DNA of 64,000 nt, taken from Cristatella mucedo. Lineage: Eukaryota; Bryozoa; Phylactolaemata; Cristatellidae. Where the stretch lies: NCBI GenBank assembly GCA_009760855.2, contig WPIO01000060.1, forward strand, positions 322,501 through 386,500, in the 5' to 3' direction. The notes below the pieces were generated by a model. The model made no database searches. It saw only the letters and a program-made list of their open reading frames with translations, and was not told the origin of the DNA. How positions within the stretch are numbered: position 1 is the first letter of the stretch; every line of letters begins with the position of its first letter. Both the position numbers and the translations under genes were made by a program. This document shows positions 1 through 10,475 of the stretch, one piece after another.

Positions 1-59
1 GGGCATGCGTTGGCTGCCACCGAGCAGGATAAAGGCGAATGGAGGTGGAGCTCTGATTT

Positions 60-150
60 TGATATATATATATATCTCTCTCTCTCCCCCCTAACTACTT
101 ATTTTGCTTCCCTCTCTTTCCCACCCTCGCTCCCCTCTCTCTCTCTCTGC
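60..150. repeat. TA and CT/TC simple repeats
   Basis: A short TA run is followed by several CT/TC runs separated by C-rich sequence. The open frame through it is low in complexity and I do not treat it as coding. Nothing else recognisable lies between here and about 0.5 kb. Confidence 0.7.
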
Positions 151-499
151 ATGGTGGCCTTGAACGGTGCTCTCAAATCATGCCTTGCCAATGGACGGTG
201 CGAATCCTGCCGGTCTGCTCCACTTGCCGGTTCGAGAAGATGAGCAGTCGCTGAAGCAAGACTACGTGTGAGGCCGAGTTATTCAGCTAAGCTCCGATAA
301 GGCAAGCAGAGCAGTGAAAGAATTTCTCGACAGAACTTTAAAAAGGCCCAACAGCCTCGCTCACAAACTGGAGCTATGCACATCTGCCACACATTTGTGA
401 CCTGTGACCGGAAGAAGAATGCCTAAGCTCCAGCGTTAACCAAGAAATTATGGGGATCTCATGCCATAGAGAGTGAGAGAGAGACATAAGACAGAGATG

Positions 500-830
500 T
501 AATGCATATCTGTAACTCCACAAAGCCACGAAGGCTATGTGTGCTATGCAGGCGAGTTTTTTTTTACAGCCCACTTGAAGCCAAAGTGGCTTTCGGTACG
601 CATTCGGTAACCAACAGACTTAATCTCAAGCAACAAAAAAAGTGAGTAAGCACAGCTGAGTCAGGAGAGCAGTTGAGGTGGTGAGTAGCATGGATGCAGC
701 AGCTCAGGATGGCTGGAAAGGATTCGCCATAGCCGGTGGCAGGACAGTAGGCATCGTTTTGTAAGAACTGTGGAAGTGAGCTCCACAGATAGGTGGAAAG
801 AGAGAAGATAGAAAGATACATTGACTAGGA
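500..830 (-). mobile_element. LINE-B 3' coding fragment
   Basis: Read on the minus strand, this encodes a degraded C-terminal peptide containing YLWSSLPQFL, the kind of WNSLP motif found near the end of LINE ORF2 proteins. Related segments lie at about 1.79-2.09 kb, 40.78-40.88 kb and 48.15-48.44 kb. They share the words GTAACTCCAC and GTGGCTTTCGGT, or their complements. The family differs from the dominant LINE-A. No complete ORF is present. Family assignment is inferred from one motif and from recurrence within the window. Confidence 0.55.
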
Positions 831-1139
831 GATGGCGAGACAGAGGCGATAGAGAGGAGAAGAAGATAGAAGGGAGTGGCACCAGTAAGAAGTGCTGGAT
901 AGGTGAGAGTGAATGAACGAACGATGCAGTGATATGCGCAGTTGTGTGGCACTTTGAGATACAGGCCGTTACAGAGAAAGAACAGAAAGCCGTTACAGAG
1001 AAAATCAATACAATTTTAGGGAAAATACATGCACGGGATCACAGTGCAGTCACAAATGCATGTAGGCTGACCGACTACAACCTTAGACAAGTAACTCTAT
1101 AAGGGCTAACCGGCCATCTCAAGTGATCCTGTGATCAAG

Positions 1140-1587
1140 AGGGAGTGCAGTACAGATCAGGTCAAATGCAACTTTGGCTTCCTTGCTTCATCAGTGAAAC
1201 CAGAAGGTTCCGGTCTAGTTTTAAAGCTAATCACTCCACAGAGTCAGCACTGCAAAGGGTGCATAACGACCTCAGGAATACAGACTCAGGGAAAGTCTCG
1301 CTGCTTGTTTGCCTGATTTCTTTTGGCAGTCTTTGATACTATTGATCACCAAGTCCTTCAGGAGCGCCTGTCACCTCGCCCAAGTAGCACTGGCACAGCA
1401 CTGCAATGGTGCAGGTCCTAACTCAGTGGAAAACTCCAGAGCATAGACGTGAAAAGACAAAGATCATCCGTGGTACCACTGATGTCTGGGATCCCTCGGG
1501 GCCCTGTGCATGGCATGTTTCTTTTCAGTTTGTACTCTCCCTTTTGCTGAAGTGATCGTCATACAGCATTTAGGTTTTTTCAATTCT
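1140..1587 (+). mobile_element. LINE-A reverse transcriptase fragment
   Basis: This matches, at nucleotide level by eye, the 39.09-39.45 kb part of the better preserved LINE-A copy, including TCACTCCACAGAGTCAGC. The frame is broken several times. A SINE-A copy begins where the match stops, and another LINE-A piece appears near 2.17 kb, so the LINE was probably interrupted by later insertions. Confidence 0.75.
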
Positions 1588-1750
1588 GGGCCGTGATAGC
1601 TCATGAGGCAAGGTGCTTGCTATTCACGGCCGATGTCGTGGGTTCGAATCCTGCAGTTGGCAAACTTTTATTGCCGACTGAAAGTGGTTGTGGTAGCCTT
1701 TAAGGCTTTTCCGCTACTAAACAAATGAGGCTGTTAAACCAGCTAATATT
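1588..1750 (+). mobile_element. SINE-A copy (tRNA-like head)
   Basis: The 5' part resembles a tRNA gene: TGATAGCTCATGAGG in the A-box position and GTGGGTTCGAATCC as the B box. The body follows (a TTGCCGACTG-like block, then AGCCTTTAAGGCT) and ends near AACCAGCTAAT and a T-rich stretch. These RNA polymerase III promoter elements identify a tRNA-derived SINE. At least ten related copies occur in both orientations in this window. Confidence 0.8.
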
Positions 1751-1789
1751 TTTTCATGCAGATGGATGATGCAACTACAGACGGAGATG

Positions 1790-2095
1790 TATCTCCGTCA
1801 GTAACTCCACAAAGTCATAAAGACCATGTGGGTGTTACGCAGGAGAGTGTTGTATAGCGCACTCACAGCCTAAGCGGCTTTCGGTACGCATTCGGTAGCC
1901 AACAGACTTCGTCTCACGCAACAAAGAGAAAGTGGGAAGCATAGCAGAGTCAGGAGAGCAGTTGAGGTAGTGAGTAGCATAGAAGTAGCAGTTCAGGACC
2001 GCTGAAAAAGATGTGCCATAGTCGGCAGTTGGAGAGTAGTTGTCGTTGCGTAAGAATTGTGGAAGCGAGTTCCACAGTCTAGGACCTGCAGAGCT
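1790..2095 (-). mobile_element. LINE-B 3' coding fragment
   Basis: Second copy of the segment at 0.5-0.83 kb, also in minus orientation, sharing the GTAACTCCACAAAG and CGGCTTTCGGTACGCATTCGG blocks in part. It sits between a SINE-A and a LINE-A fragment and is non-coding. Confidence 0.5.
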
Positions 2096-2159
2096 AAAGC
2101 TTCTGTCGGAGATGCAACTGCAACTCTGTTGTACCTTTGATTTGATCCCTCCAGCACGT

Positions 2160-2570
2160 CAAAGTCACTCAATTCCCTTGCTGCATGTATTGCCGACATC
2201 TGCACATGGATGGCAGCAAACTTTGTCGAATTGAATGACGACAAAACCAACTTACTAATTACAGGAAAACCAAGTGTGGCTCAGCAATTCGAAAACTTAA
2301 TGCTCAAAATCGGCTTTGTAAGCATATCTCCTGTTGCATCTGCGTGAAATCTACGTGTCCTGTTCCAAGGTGACCTTACACTAGAAGGCCACACCATAGT
2401 CAAATCTGCCTAGTTTCAGCCACATTAATAAAATTCGGGCTTGCTTAGACAGGGATACTGCTTCCACATGGGTACATGCATTTGTGACATTGGGTACATG
2501 TATTTGTGACATCCCAGCTCGACGTTTGCGACACTGCTTGCTGGTCATATTTACTATCTTGCCATACTCA
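2160..2570 (+). mobile_element. LINE-A RT/C-terminal fragment
   Basis: Matches the RT thumb region of LINE-A (compare 39.56-39.92 kb): blocks for a WMAAN-like peptide, then NDDKTNLL, then the LDFC region. Frames are broken. From about 2.57 to 2.83 kb I see nothing recognisable. Confidence 0.75.
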
Positions 2571-2829
2571 TGCACAACTGCAGAGACATAACACATTTTT
2601 CGATAGCAGTTTCAGTATTAAATTATAGTAGTTCAGTCTAGATCGAACTAGGGAGCTAGAAAGATCTTGAGCCTGCCCCTGCAAAGGGACCGAACATGCA
2701 GACTAACTGTGGAGTCAACCATCGACATAAAAAGCTTTAAGCATATGCAGTACTATTGATACTAATAGTAAACAGGTTAAGCGCATATAAAGTAGCAATG
2801 GACAATTCAGATGGCTAGAAACAAGGCTG

Positions 2830-3680
2830 CGATAAGGTTTTTTTTATAGCTTCTTTTAAATGCTGTCAAGCCAAGGGATGTCGTGACGCCAGTTAGGAGT
2901 GAGCTCCAGGCTGTGGGAGCTTAGAAGCTGTAGGCACGGCATCCAAAGAATTTGAAGTTGGTAAAAGGCACAGCCAAGCAGCGAGACCGGGCAGCGGTGG
3001 TACGATACGAAACCTGATTAGAAACTCTATTGCAGGTAAGCAGGCTAGAGAGAGTTAATAAAGAGACAGAGCATTGAAGACGATAGGCAAGTCGGTGAGA
3101 AATGGTGACGTGGCACTGCAACATTTCCGATAGACAGGCCTAAATGCAGAGTTTTCCACGCAGCTGCAAGTGCAGCCTTATGGCACAGGCAGACAGAAGA
3201 GTCTAGATGCGATGCTCGAAATGAGTGGACCCAGTTGGCTGTGGGAAACTTGAAGCGAGATCCGTTGCTGCAAAACAGGATGCCCAGATTTTGCACAATC
3301 GTGGCTACACGAGAGACGCTGGTCATCACATTTTGAGGGTTAGGCTGTCCGATTTCTGAGTAACACAAGGTTTTCCCTTAACTAATAAGTTGGTCTTATC
3401 ATCATTCAACTTGTAAAACTTTGCTGGCAGCCAAGAACGAATGTCAGCAATACACGTTGCAAGGGAGATAAGCGATTTTGCGGTCCGCAAAGGCAGTAAG
3501 GGATCAAAGCACAGTACAGCTCCAAATAATCAGCATAAAAATGAAAGCCTATACTGTGCTACATGATTACACTAGCAAGAAGGAGATTATATATTGTGAA
3601 AAGCAGTGAGCCAAGCACAGATCTCTAGGGTACCACATCCTTTAACAAAGGCTCTCCAGATGCTTTTACCCAGTGAAACC
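2830..3680 (-). mobile_element. LINE-A fragment, minus orientation
   Basis: Contains the reverse complement of the LINE-A C-terminal block (GTGAGCTCCAGGCT, then the GACCTGCACTGG-region counterpart) and runs back through the NDDKTNLL region near 3.38-3.42 kb to a YADD-adjacent region near 3.55 kb. It is inactive and full of stops. From 3.68 to 4.07 kb I see only unique AT-rich sequence with a short ATAATA run. Confidence 0.7.
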
Positions 3681-4072
3681 AGGTCTGTGAAATCTCCCAC
3701 CACAATAGGATCTAAAACACTGCAGCACAGCCAGTCATTCCTATGTTAGATGTCAGAAGGCTTCTCTAAGAAAATTAAGGGTGATCAACAATAATAATAC
3801 TAATAGTAATACATTTGATATCAAATGCTGCAGAGGGCTTCTACGAAACTAGCTGAGAGACTCAAAGTCAGCATTCCCGAGTCATTATACACTCAGTGGC
3901 AACAAAATCCTAGCATCACGGGTGCAGCTGCTGTGGCTGTAAATTTGTCTGTATAATAAAGAGAGCTTTCCATGCGATGCCTGGTACACTAAAACTAGAT
4001 GAAGCAGGTGAAAATATTTACCGAGAACCCAAAAACAAACGCACAAGCTGCTCGTTTGTATGCGTTTAGTGT

Positions 4073-4146
4073 GACAGCGATGACAGCCGGTCCGGCCAAA
4101 CAAAAGCAGGCACTTTTGTTTGGCCGGACCGGCTGGCGTCGCTGTC
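4073..4146. repeat. 74-bp near-perfect hairpin
   Basis: Two 34-nt arms (4073-4106 and 4113-4146) are reverse complements except for two or three bases and flank the 6-nt loop CAGGCA. The innermost 24 or so pairs are unbroken and include GGTCCGGCCAAACAAAAG. Such structures arise from palindromic MITE ends or form the stem of a small-RNA precursor. Sequence alone does not decide between them, and no second copy was noticed in this window. Confidence 0.85.
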
Positions 4147-4214
4147 TCAAGCAACCACTAAAGGCCACCACTGCAGGTGGCTGACCGGCGCAAGGAAACA
4201 CGCCAGCGAGCGGG

Positions 4215-4428
4215 ATGGCAGCAGCAGTCAGACGGATGGGAGGCTTACTTGTCTATACCGGTGGAAATGAAAAGCCGCTTGCAGCCAAGCTGCTCGGCCA
4301 ATTTAGGAAGCACGTCCTCGACGACAGGGTCACGTGTGCTCCGCACCATGGCCACCTTGTCATCGCCGTCGGGAGTCATAAGCTCTTTACCTTCAAAAAG
4401 CCAACGAGGAGAGAGCGAGCATCGTTAG
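4215..4428 (+). CDS. Possible exon 1 of an unrecognised gene
   Basis: Open frame beginning MAAAVRRMGGLLVYTGG and ending ...RERASL at a good donor (TTA|GTGAGA, cut after 4428). It is joined in phase 0 to a second open block at 4509 through an 80-bp intron ending ATATGCAG. I do not recognise the protein. Caution: the opposite strand is also open across about 4246-4400, reads equally protein-like (contains KLAEQLGCKRLFISTG) and has its own pyrimidine-rich acceptor near 4400 and a donor AA|GTAAGC near 4249. Only one strand is likely to be coding and I cannot decide which. Confidence 0.35.
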
Positions 4429-4508
4429 TGAGAGATGGTGGCTCCATGTGCCTGACTGAATACTGTCCCAGTGAAGTTTCTGCTTCAATACATAGCAATT
4501 TATAGCAT

Positions 4509-4640
4509 ATGCAGAGTGCCTTGAAAGAGATTTTCAAAGAGAAGTTCTCTGAGGTTGCTATAATTGTGACAGAACAAGTGCAGTACCTCGACGGAATCGC
4601 TGAGGCCATCCGGGAGGTCTGCCGGCATTTATACATAATA
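4509..4640 (+). CDS. Possible exon 2 of the same unrecognised gene
   Basis: Continues the frame from 4428 in phase 0 with SALKEIFKEKFSEVAIIVTE and then a YLDGIAEAIREVC-like helix. The frame then runs into a SINE-B fragment at about 4.67 kb and stops at 4751, so the true exon probably ends earlier (for example GAG|GTCTGC, a weak donor) or the gene is truncated. No family is recognised. The composition (charged, helical, no early stop) is more protein-like than the flanks. Confidence 0.3.
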
Positions 4641-4671
4641 AATATAGTTCACTTGCATAACACCTCACGTA

Positions 4672-4765
4672 TTCTATCCCGGAGCTTCACATATGCTACA
4701 GGGCTCGAGCCCATGATCTCGGTCGTCAAAGGCAAGCATCTTACGTCTTGACCAAACTAGGACCG
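4672..4765 (-). mobile_element. SINE-B fragment
   Basis: Reverse-orientation piece with GGGCTCGAGCCCATGATC, the same block as in the better copies at 18.9, 45.8 and 62.7 kb. It lacks most of the tRNA-like head. The stretch 4.77-5.06 kb shows nothing recognisable. Confidence 0.6.
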
Positions 4766-5059
4766 ATCTCGCGGGGGAGGGAGGGAGGGCTAAAAGCTCA
4801 ATAGATGCTGGTCAGCTGGCAGCCCTGCAATCCCACTACAGAAACAGGGAGCCGCCTGACTGGATGCTAAAATTCATACGTGACTTTCCATGGGATGTAT
4901 CCATAGCTTGTTGCTGTTTATCGAGCGAAAGAGCTGATTTAAAATGTTTCATTTTCTAGCGACTTCTTAATGAGGGAGGGATAACCCAAAACACCAGCTT
5001 GGAACCGGAGCTCTAAAGGCATCGACACATATCAGCTGCCATTTTAGCATGCATCTAGG

Positions 5060-5220
5060 GGCAGTGATAGCCCAGGGGCCGTGAGGTGCTCGCTCTTCGC
5101 GACAGAGTTCGTGTGTTCGAATCCTGCAGTTAAGCGATCCTTCAGTGCCAACTCTGAGCAGTTGTGATAGCCATTAAGCCTCTTCTGCTGCTTTACAAAG
5201 GAGGCTGTGAAATCAGCGAC
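5060..5220 (+). mobile_element. SINE-A copy
   Basis: tRNA-like head with GTGTTCGAATCCTGCAG as B box, then the AGCCATTAAGCC body block and a GAAATCAGC end. Diverged from the other copies. 5.22-5.80 kb contains a C9 run near 5.33 kb but no gene that I can support. Confidence 0.7.
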
Positions 5221-5794
5221 TAGTATTCTTGTGGCGGCCCCCCATCCATAAAATTATTGTGTGCAAAATGTGGAAATGTCTGTTTTCCGAAGGTCTTAGG
5301 CAACCCCTTTGAAAGGGCCGTCCGACCCCCCCCCCAAAAGGGTAGCGACCCACAGGCTAAGAACTGCTGATCGAGACCTAGCAACACCCTTTGGAGAGAT
5401 ACTTAGGTTTGCATCAAAGGTGCACCAGCCCGCTGTTCTGCAAGCAAGCCTAAACACGGCGAGGCACTTACGGTAGAGCCGGATACCGGCCGATTTGTTG
5501 AAAGCCACAATTTTATCTGAAAAAATATAGCAAAAGATCGTCATGGCATGTCAAGCCATGCTACATTGCTTTAACGGTTCAAGTACAATGATACAGGGTC
5601 AACAATAAAAAGCCAACACAGGTAGGGTACACTTGGCTAGTGCCAAGGATTTTGCAGGTGAGCCCTTGCGCATGCAGGCGCAATGGCGGTGTGGCTTGGG
5701 GTGTGCCTACATGGGGGGGACTGTGTGCACGTAGGTATCTATCTCCCTGGCCTGCAGCAGCTGAGGAGAGCCTACTTTCAGCTACAGAACACTG

Positions 5795-6100
5795 TTAAAA
5801 TTCGGGCTTGCTCAGACAGGGATACTACATGTAAATTTGCAAATTGGTCCATGCATTTGTGACATCCAGTCTCGAGTTCTACAACTCACTGCCTGCTGCT
5901 CAACCGGCCTGTGCAATCAGACGTTTACAGTTGATGCAAAACTCTGCAGCTAGGCTTGTCTGTCTGCCACGTTACATTATTTTCCACCGACCTGCACTGG
6001 CTCCAAGTCAAGCAGCATCGACTTCAAGGTCCTGCTATTTCAAAAACGTTTTCCGACATCCAGGATCGAATGTCGGCAAGGCAAGCACTCAGTTTATCAG
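5795..6100 (+). mobile_element. LINE-A RT C-terminal fragment
   Basis: Plus-strand match to the LINE-A segment from AAATTCGGGCTTG-like sequence through the CHVTLF/DLHWL region (compare 39.82-40.05 kb). The match stops near 6.1 kb, where a minus-oriented LINE piece starts. Confidence 0.65.
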
Positions 6101-6365
6101 TTGCCACAGCAAATTCCGACGGTTTGAATGACACACACAGCCGAGCATCGTCAGCATAAAAGTGATATCCTATTCCATGGGCCTCAATCACTTTTCCCAG
6201 AGGTTGAGTATAAATGGAGAACAGCAAAGGACCAAAGACAGACCATTGAGAGACTCTACAGGTGACCGGTCTCGTGTGTGAGACCTGATCCCCCACACGA
6301 CACAGATTGAACACGATCAGACAAGTACGATTTAAACCCTGCCAGTGCCTCGTTTGCCAGACCAA
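6100..6365 (-). mobile_element. LINE-A RT catalytic fragment, inverted
   Basis: Minus-strand frame contains GPLLFSIYTQPL and YHFYADDARL, the RT motifs around the catalytic YADD box. It lies head to head with plus-oriented LINE pieces on both sides (5.8-6.1 and 6.37-6.58 kb), suggesting an internal inversion or nested insertion. Not functional: only about 110 codons remain. Confidence 0.75.
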
Positions 6366-6580
6366 TTGTCGGAAAACTTCTTGAAACTAAATGACGATAA
6401 AACCGAACTGCTACTCATAGGACACCCTAAGCGTGTGGCTGGATTAAAAGGCTTTGCTCTTCTAATAGGAGTTCTCTGAGGGCGCTATAACAAATGTATT
6501 ATCATCGTAAAGCGCCTAGAAAGAGATCGAGTTTTCTGAGGGTGCTTTATCAAATGTATTATTATTATATTATTATAGAG
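6366..6580 (+). mobile_element. LINE-A fragment with 3' hairpin tail
   Basis: Starts with a degraded LKLNDDKTELL block and jumps to the LINE-A tail (GTAAAGCGCCTAGAAAGAG ... GGGTGCTTTATC) followed by ATT repeats. The coding-to-tail jump shows an internal deletion. Confidence 0.75.
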
Positions 6581-7083
6581 CAGCAGTATTGTCTCTACGT
6601 TGTTCCCTGGTAAACAGGTCTACGACAACTAGGCTAAATCTGAACATGAGCACGTACAAGCATGCCCTAGAAAAAGAGGGGCGGGCCAACATGCCAGACA
6701 CACACGAACATTAGCACTAGCTAGTTCCAAGTTTGGATCGCCCGAACGGCTCAGCAACAGTATGCAGCAGTCACCGATCGCGTCGATCGCACCATGCGAC
6801 ATAGCAGCAAAAAACGGCACTGCAACGAGGCGAGCAAATATGAGAATGCCTCGAAAGGCCTCAGCACTGCAGCAGCAGGGCTTAACTCGTGTGGGGTGCA
6901 AGGCAGCAGACTGGATGAGCCAGAGCCTGGGCAGAGAGAGAGAGAGAAGGCTGCACCGGAAGCCAGGCACAAGAACTGCACCGAGGCTAGCGCCCAGAGA
7001 GCCGCAAACAGCTCTCCAACGTGAGGCGAAAGACTGGCTGTTTTTTCTAGGCACCAAGATGGCGACGAGCCGAACGGCTCAGG

Positions 7084-7252
7084 CTACTGAGCCGTGATGG
7101 CACACTAGGTAAGGCGGATGCTTTTAACGACCTCGGTCCCGAAGTCGTGGGTTCGAATCCTGCGGTGGGCGATCTTGCATTGCCGCTGCAAGCGGTGATA
7201 GCCATAAAGGCTCTTCTGTAGCTATACAAAAGAGGCTATTGAATCAGCTCAG
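7084..7252 (+). mobile_element. SINE-A copy, well preserved
   Basis: Starts GAGCCGTGATGGC, with GTCGTGGGTTCGAATCCTGC as the B-box region, then a body with GCAAGCGGTGATAGCC and a GAATCAGCTC end. One of the best copies for deriving a consensus. Confidence 0.8.
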
Positions 7253-7361
7253 GGCACGCTTACAGCCGGCTTGCTGCTGGCAACGATGCTCCCAAGGCGA
7301 GCCTCGCTCCGAATTGTCGACGAGTAAGCGCCGAGTCACTGACGCCGACGACTCGAGAGAT

Positions 7362-7474
<113 letters not shown>

Positions 7475-7549
7475 GTGAGCTACAATGCCAAGGAAAACGT
7501 CAACTGCCAAGTCTCGAGGCCCGCGCGCAGGCACTGGCTGCAGGGGGCG

Positions 7550-8250
7550 ACACGTCTAGCGGCGAGGAGAGAGGCAGGTGTGCGCGGCAGAGGGAGGCGG
7601 CTCAAAATTCGCTCGCGGGTTTTCCTGCGCGGCTAGCAATTACCGTCTTCGTAGAGAACATTCGAGAGCACGCTGGCTTCTAGGCGATCGAGGCTCACGG
7701 GCGCGGCGGCGAATAGGGACGGCGAGGTTCGTCGCTCGTCGTCGCGACTACCGCCAGCGGCCGCCGCCGCGCGGCGCTCGCCACCTCGCTCGACCGTCCG
7801 CGGTCCTTCCTGCGGGCTCGGCGTCGAGGCTCGCGCCTCGTCGCTCGCTCGGTGCGGAATTCGGTCGAGCGTCTCAGGCCGCTGAACGATCGATTGACGC
7901 GGCCGCGCTCCGTCGCGCGCGGCCCGCAGGCCAGGATAGGTCAGCTTGCGCGACCAGCGCACCGCGTGCTCGCGCACAGGCGGGCCGCTCGCTTTCGATA
8001 GTGCCTCGCTGGGCGGCCGATAGACAGCATTTCCGCGATCTGGAGCCACTGCAGAGCGTTTAAGATTGTTCACACGACCGCCGCTATCCGCGTGACTCGC
8101 TCGTCGTGGCTGCTCTCGCTGGCTCATATCTGAGAACGCGGAGGGCATGTCAAGCGCAGGAAGTCCGACGCCGGCCAGGGCTGCAGCAGCTGCTGGCCTT
8201 GGCCAAACATCCGGTTCAGCGGCGCGCTGCCCTCCTCGTGGTAACCTATA
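7550..8250. promoter_or_regulatory. CpG-rich island
   Basis: About 700 bp that are much richer in G, C and CG dinucleotides than any other part of the window (many GCGC, CGCG and CGTCG words). In animals such islands usually mark promoters or first exons. It lies 2.3 kb upstream of the first LLPH coding exon, with long open frames on both strands. Which transcript it serves, if any, is inference. Confidence 0.5.
7633..8247 (-). CDS. Hypothetical minus-strand exon in CpG island
   Basis: A minus-strand frame stays open for about 200 codons (from after a stop near 8.26 kb to 7633). It includes SAFSDMSQREQPRR after a possible Met near 8148 and ends SLDRLEASVLSNVLYEDGNC. A donor (GACG|GTAATT) lies just before the stop, so it could be an exon of a longer gene. 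It is rich in Ser, Arg, Ala and Pro and probably disordered. No family recognised. GC-rich DNA has few stop codons, and the plus strand is open here too, so this may be chance. Confidence 0.3.
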   Translation of the reverse strand, partial: RLPRGGQRAAEPDVWPRPAAAAALAGVGLPALDMPSAFSDMSQREQPRRASHADSGGRVNNLKRSAVAPDRGNAVYRPPSEALSKASGPPVREHAVRWSRKLTYPGLRAARDGARPRQSIVQRPETLDRIPHRASDEARASTPSPQEGPRTVERGGERRAAAAAGGSRDDERRTSPSLFAAAPVSLDRLEASVLSNVLYEDGNC

Positions 8251-9290
8251 AATGCGTCATATTAATAATAAAAGCCAGTTTTATTTTATTTAGATATTTA
8301 ATGTAAATAATAACTTCAATTTTCTTTCTCTCAATTCTGAGAAGCTGTGCTTCATAGTTATGTATTGCCAGGTCACATCGCCGACCGCCTCCAGCCTGCT
8401 CAGTTCGGTGGGACAGTGCAGTCAAATTTTATCGTGTGAGTGACCTACTGAGTTGTGCGGATAGGTATATTTGATTCAGGATGGAATGTTTATGGCTGAT
8501 ATCTGTGCCAAATTTTGAGTGTTGTTGGCGGTTTTTTGAACGTGCTTGCATGATTGCTCGTGTGCCGCACGTGCATAGACGTGGCTGTCGTTGCACGCAC
8601 GTGGCGAAACGTCCCGAATGCATTGAGTTGAAGTTTTCTTGTCATGCTAGACTGCAGTTTGGCATTGCTTTTGGAATCGAGTTCTCCCAACGTTAGTTCT
8701 TCCGACGTTTTTATTCCGTACCTCTCGGGATAGGCCGTGGGCTATTCTTGGCAGAATAAGCGGCTGCCTTCCTAGGTTCGAACATGCGACCACTCTTTGT
8801 GGTGCATGATCTAATTAGTTGCTGCCAAGATGATGGCTTCCAAACGCCGGCAGGGGCAGTGCTATAGCCACCGTTGTTGGGGTCAGGTGTGCAGCTGTTT
8901 TTTCCCGATCGTGATACTTACCGTCTCCTTTATGCCCTCTTCGCGCTATTGGCTAGGCTTTAGGTGGTTTAGAGAGGCCAGTCGCAGCCCAGCGACGTCG
9001 CACCGCGTTGCGACCTCTCTATGGCTCTTTCAGTCGCCTCCGTGTCCTCGTTAGGATAGTACGCTTCGTGCCGTGGACTGACCGAGGAGCTGAACTCGCC
9101 TATTCTCGCCTGCGGCTGACTCGAGCGCTTGTCCTTGGCGAAGTCCGTGGCCAGGTATGCTGGCCGCAAGTCGGGCTCTGCGCACTGCACTGCACAGTAT
9201 TGTCGATCCGTTTTAATCATCAGAGTTTATCTTCAGGCCGACGAACCGCGATTTTACCGTTGCTGTCTGCACATCGTCCGGGACGGTAAA
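8251..9290. other. No supported gene; possible LLPH 5' exon
   Basis: An AATAAA word lies at about 8267 (+). The 8.95-9.16 kb part is again GC-rich and ends in a good donor (GTGGCCAG|GTATGC near 9155), which would suit a non-coding first exon of LLPH. I see no conserved protein. The LLPH 5' UTR placement is inference only. Confidence 0.3.
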
Positions 9291-9296
9291 GTTTAG

Positions 9297-9435
9297 CTGA
9301 TCTAGCAGCCTCATTTGTATAACTGCAGGAAAGCCGTAGCGGCCAGTCACCACGAACCGCCTGCAGTGGGCAATATGGGGTTGCCCACTGCTTCCGGACT
9401 CAAACCCACTGCCTGCGTCGTGAAGAGCGAGCACA
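9297..9435 (-). mobile_element. SINE-A copy, minus orientation
   Basis: Begins on the plus strand with AGCTGATCTAGCAGCCTC, the complement of the SINE-A end, and runs to the tRNA-like head near GCCTGCGTCGTGAAG. 9.44-10.38 kb holds a C11 run near 9.98 kb and no supported gene. Confidence 0.65.
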
Positions 9436-10387
9436 ATACGATGAGTTTCTTGGTCCTTACTGGCTGGACGGTCGTTAAAAAACTGCTCGGCATTGTCCCG
9501 AGGAGCAAGTAGCGGGCAGGCGAAGCCGTTCTCTTTGGTGCTGTTGCTGCTTGATTGTCAAGATGTAGAGTCGTAGTGCGTCCGGGTAGGACAAGCACGC
9601 GCACCTCGGATTTTCTCTCACTTCCGTTTTGGGTGGCACTCATCACCAGCCCAGGTCCTCCAATTCAGACTGGTAGAGTGCATCATGTTTGGTGCCTGGT
9701 CTAGCAAGTCCCAAGATTGACATCCAGCGGCAGAAGCGTGTAGCCTCTGCCAGCAGCAAGTAGCAGCTGCAGTGCAGCGCATGATTCGAGGGCAGCCAGC
9801 TTTTTTTTAGGGCTGTGTCATGAGCTACACGTTCGCGGTCTGTCAAGACTGGTGAATTTACATAGTGCCCTAAAATGAAAGTGCGCAGGCCTTTCTGAAT
9901 GCCCTGCCGCGAAGAAGGCAGAGATTGGATCTATTGGAGGGTTGTGACTCGAGCTTCCCGTGTCGGACGGAGCTTGTACCCCCCCCCCCCACAATGTGTT
10001 GGCCGTTATGCCAACTACTACTCATGGATGTGCCCTGCTGCAGTGCATGCCGTGACCAGCCAATCGGCAGGCTTCCTTTTCAGCATATGTGAGATGCCCA
10101 GACTGAGTTCTCCTAAGGTGCGATTTGCACATTAATTATCATTGTTATTACAAAAGCCTTTATCGACTGTGACAAGTTAAATCTTTCTACAAAGTTGTAA
10201 GTGCACCATTAAGCTCCACCTGTGCTTACCATGCCTGCTTGCCTTGCCTCCGTGCCATCAAAACTCAACCTTCTGCCTTAGTAATAATTGCTGTCCCCTT
10301 GTCATTGAGGACTGGGTCTGTTCCAACAAAAGAGCAAAGAGAAATGAAGTTCCTTGGGCTTCCCTACAGGCTTTTTGAGTAGCACGA

Positions 10388-10475
10388 TCGTTTATTGCCA
10401 ACTGCGAGCAGCGGCGATAGCCGATAAGGCTCTGCTGCCGCTGAAGAAAAAATGAGGCCGTTTAATCAGCTTGAG
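10388..10475 (+). mobile_element. 5'-truncated SINE-A next to LLPH exon
   Basis: Only the body and 3' end remain: TATTGCCAACTGCGAGCAG, GATAGCCGATAAGGCTC, AATGAGGCCGTTTAATCAGC. The T-rich SINE end merges into TTTTTTTTCAG, the splice acceptor of the first LLPH coding exon at 10488. Confidence 0.75.

Noticed and set aside
1588-1750. Functional tRNA gene (also the other GGTTCGAATCC sites)
   Set aside because: B boxes are present, but no complete cloverleaf can be drawn and each is followed by the same SINE body.
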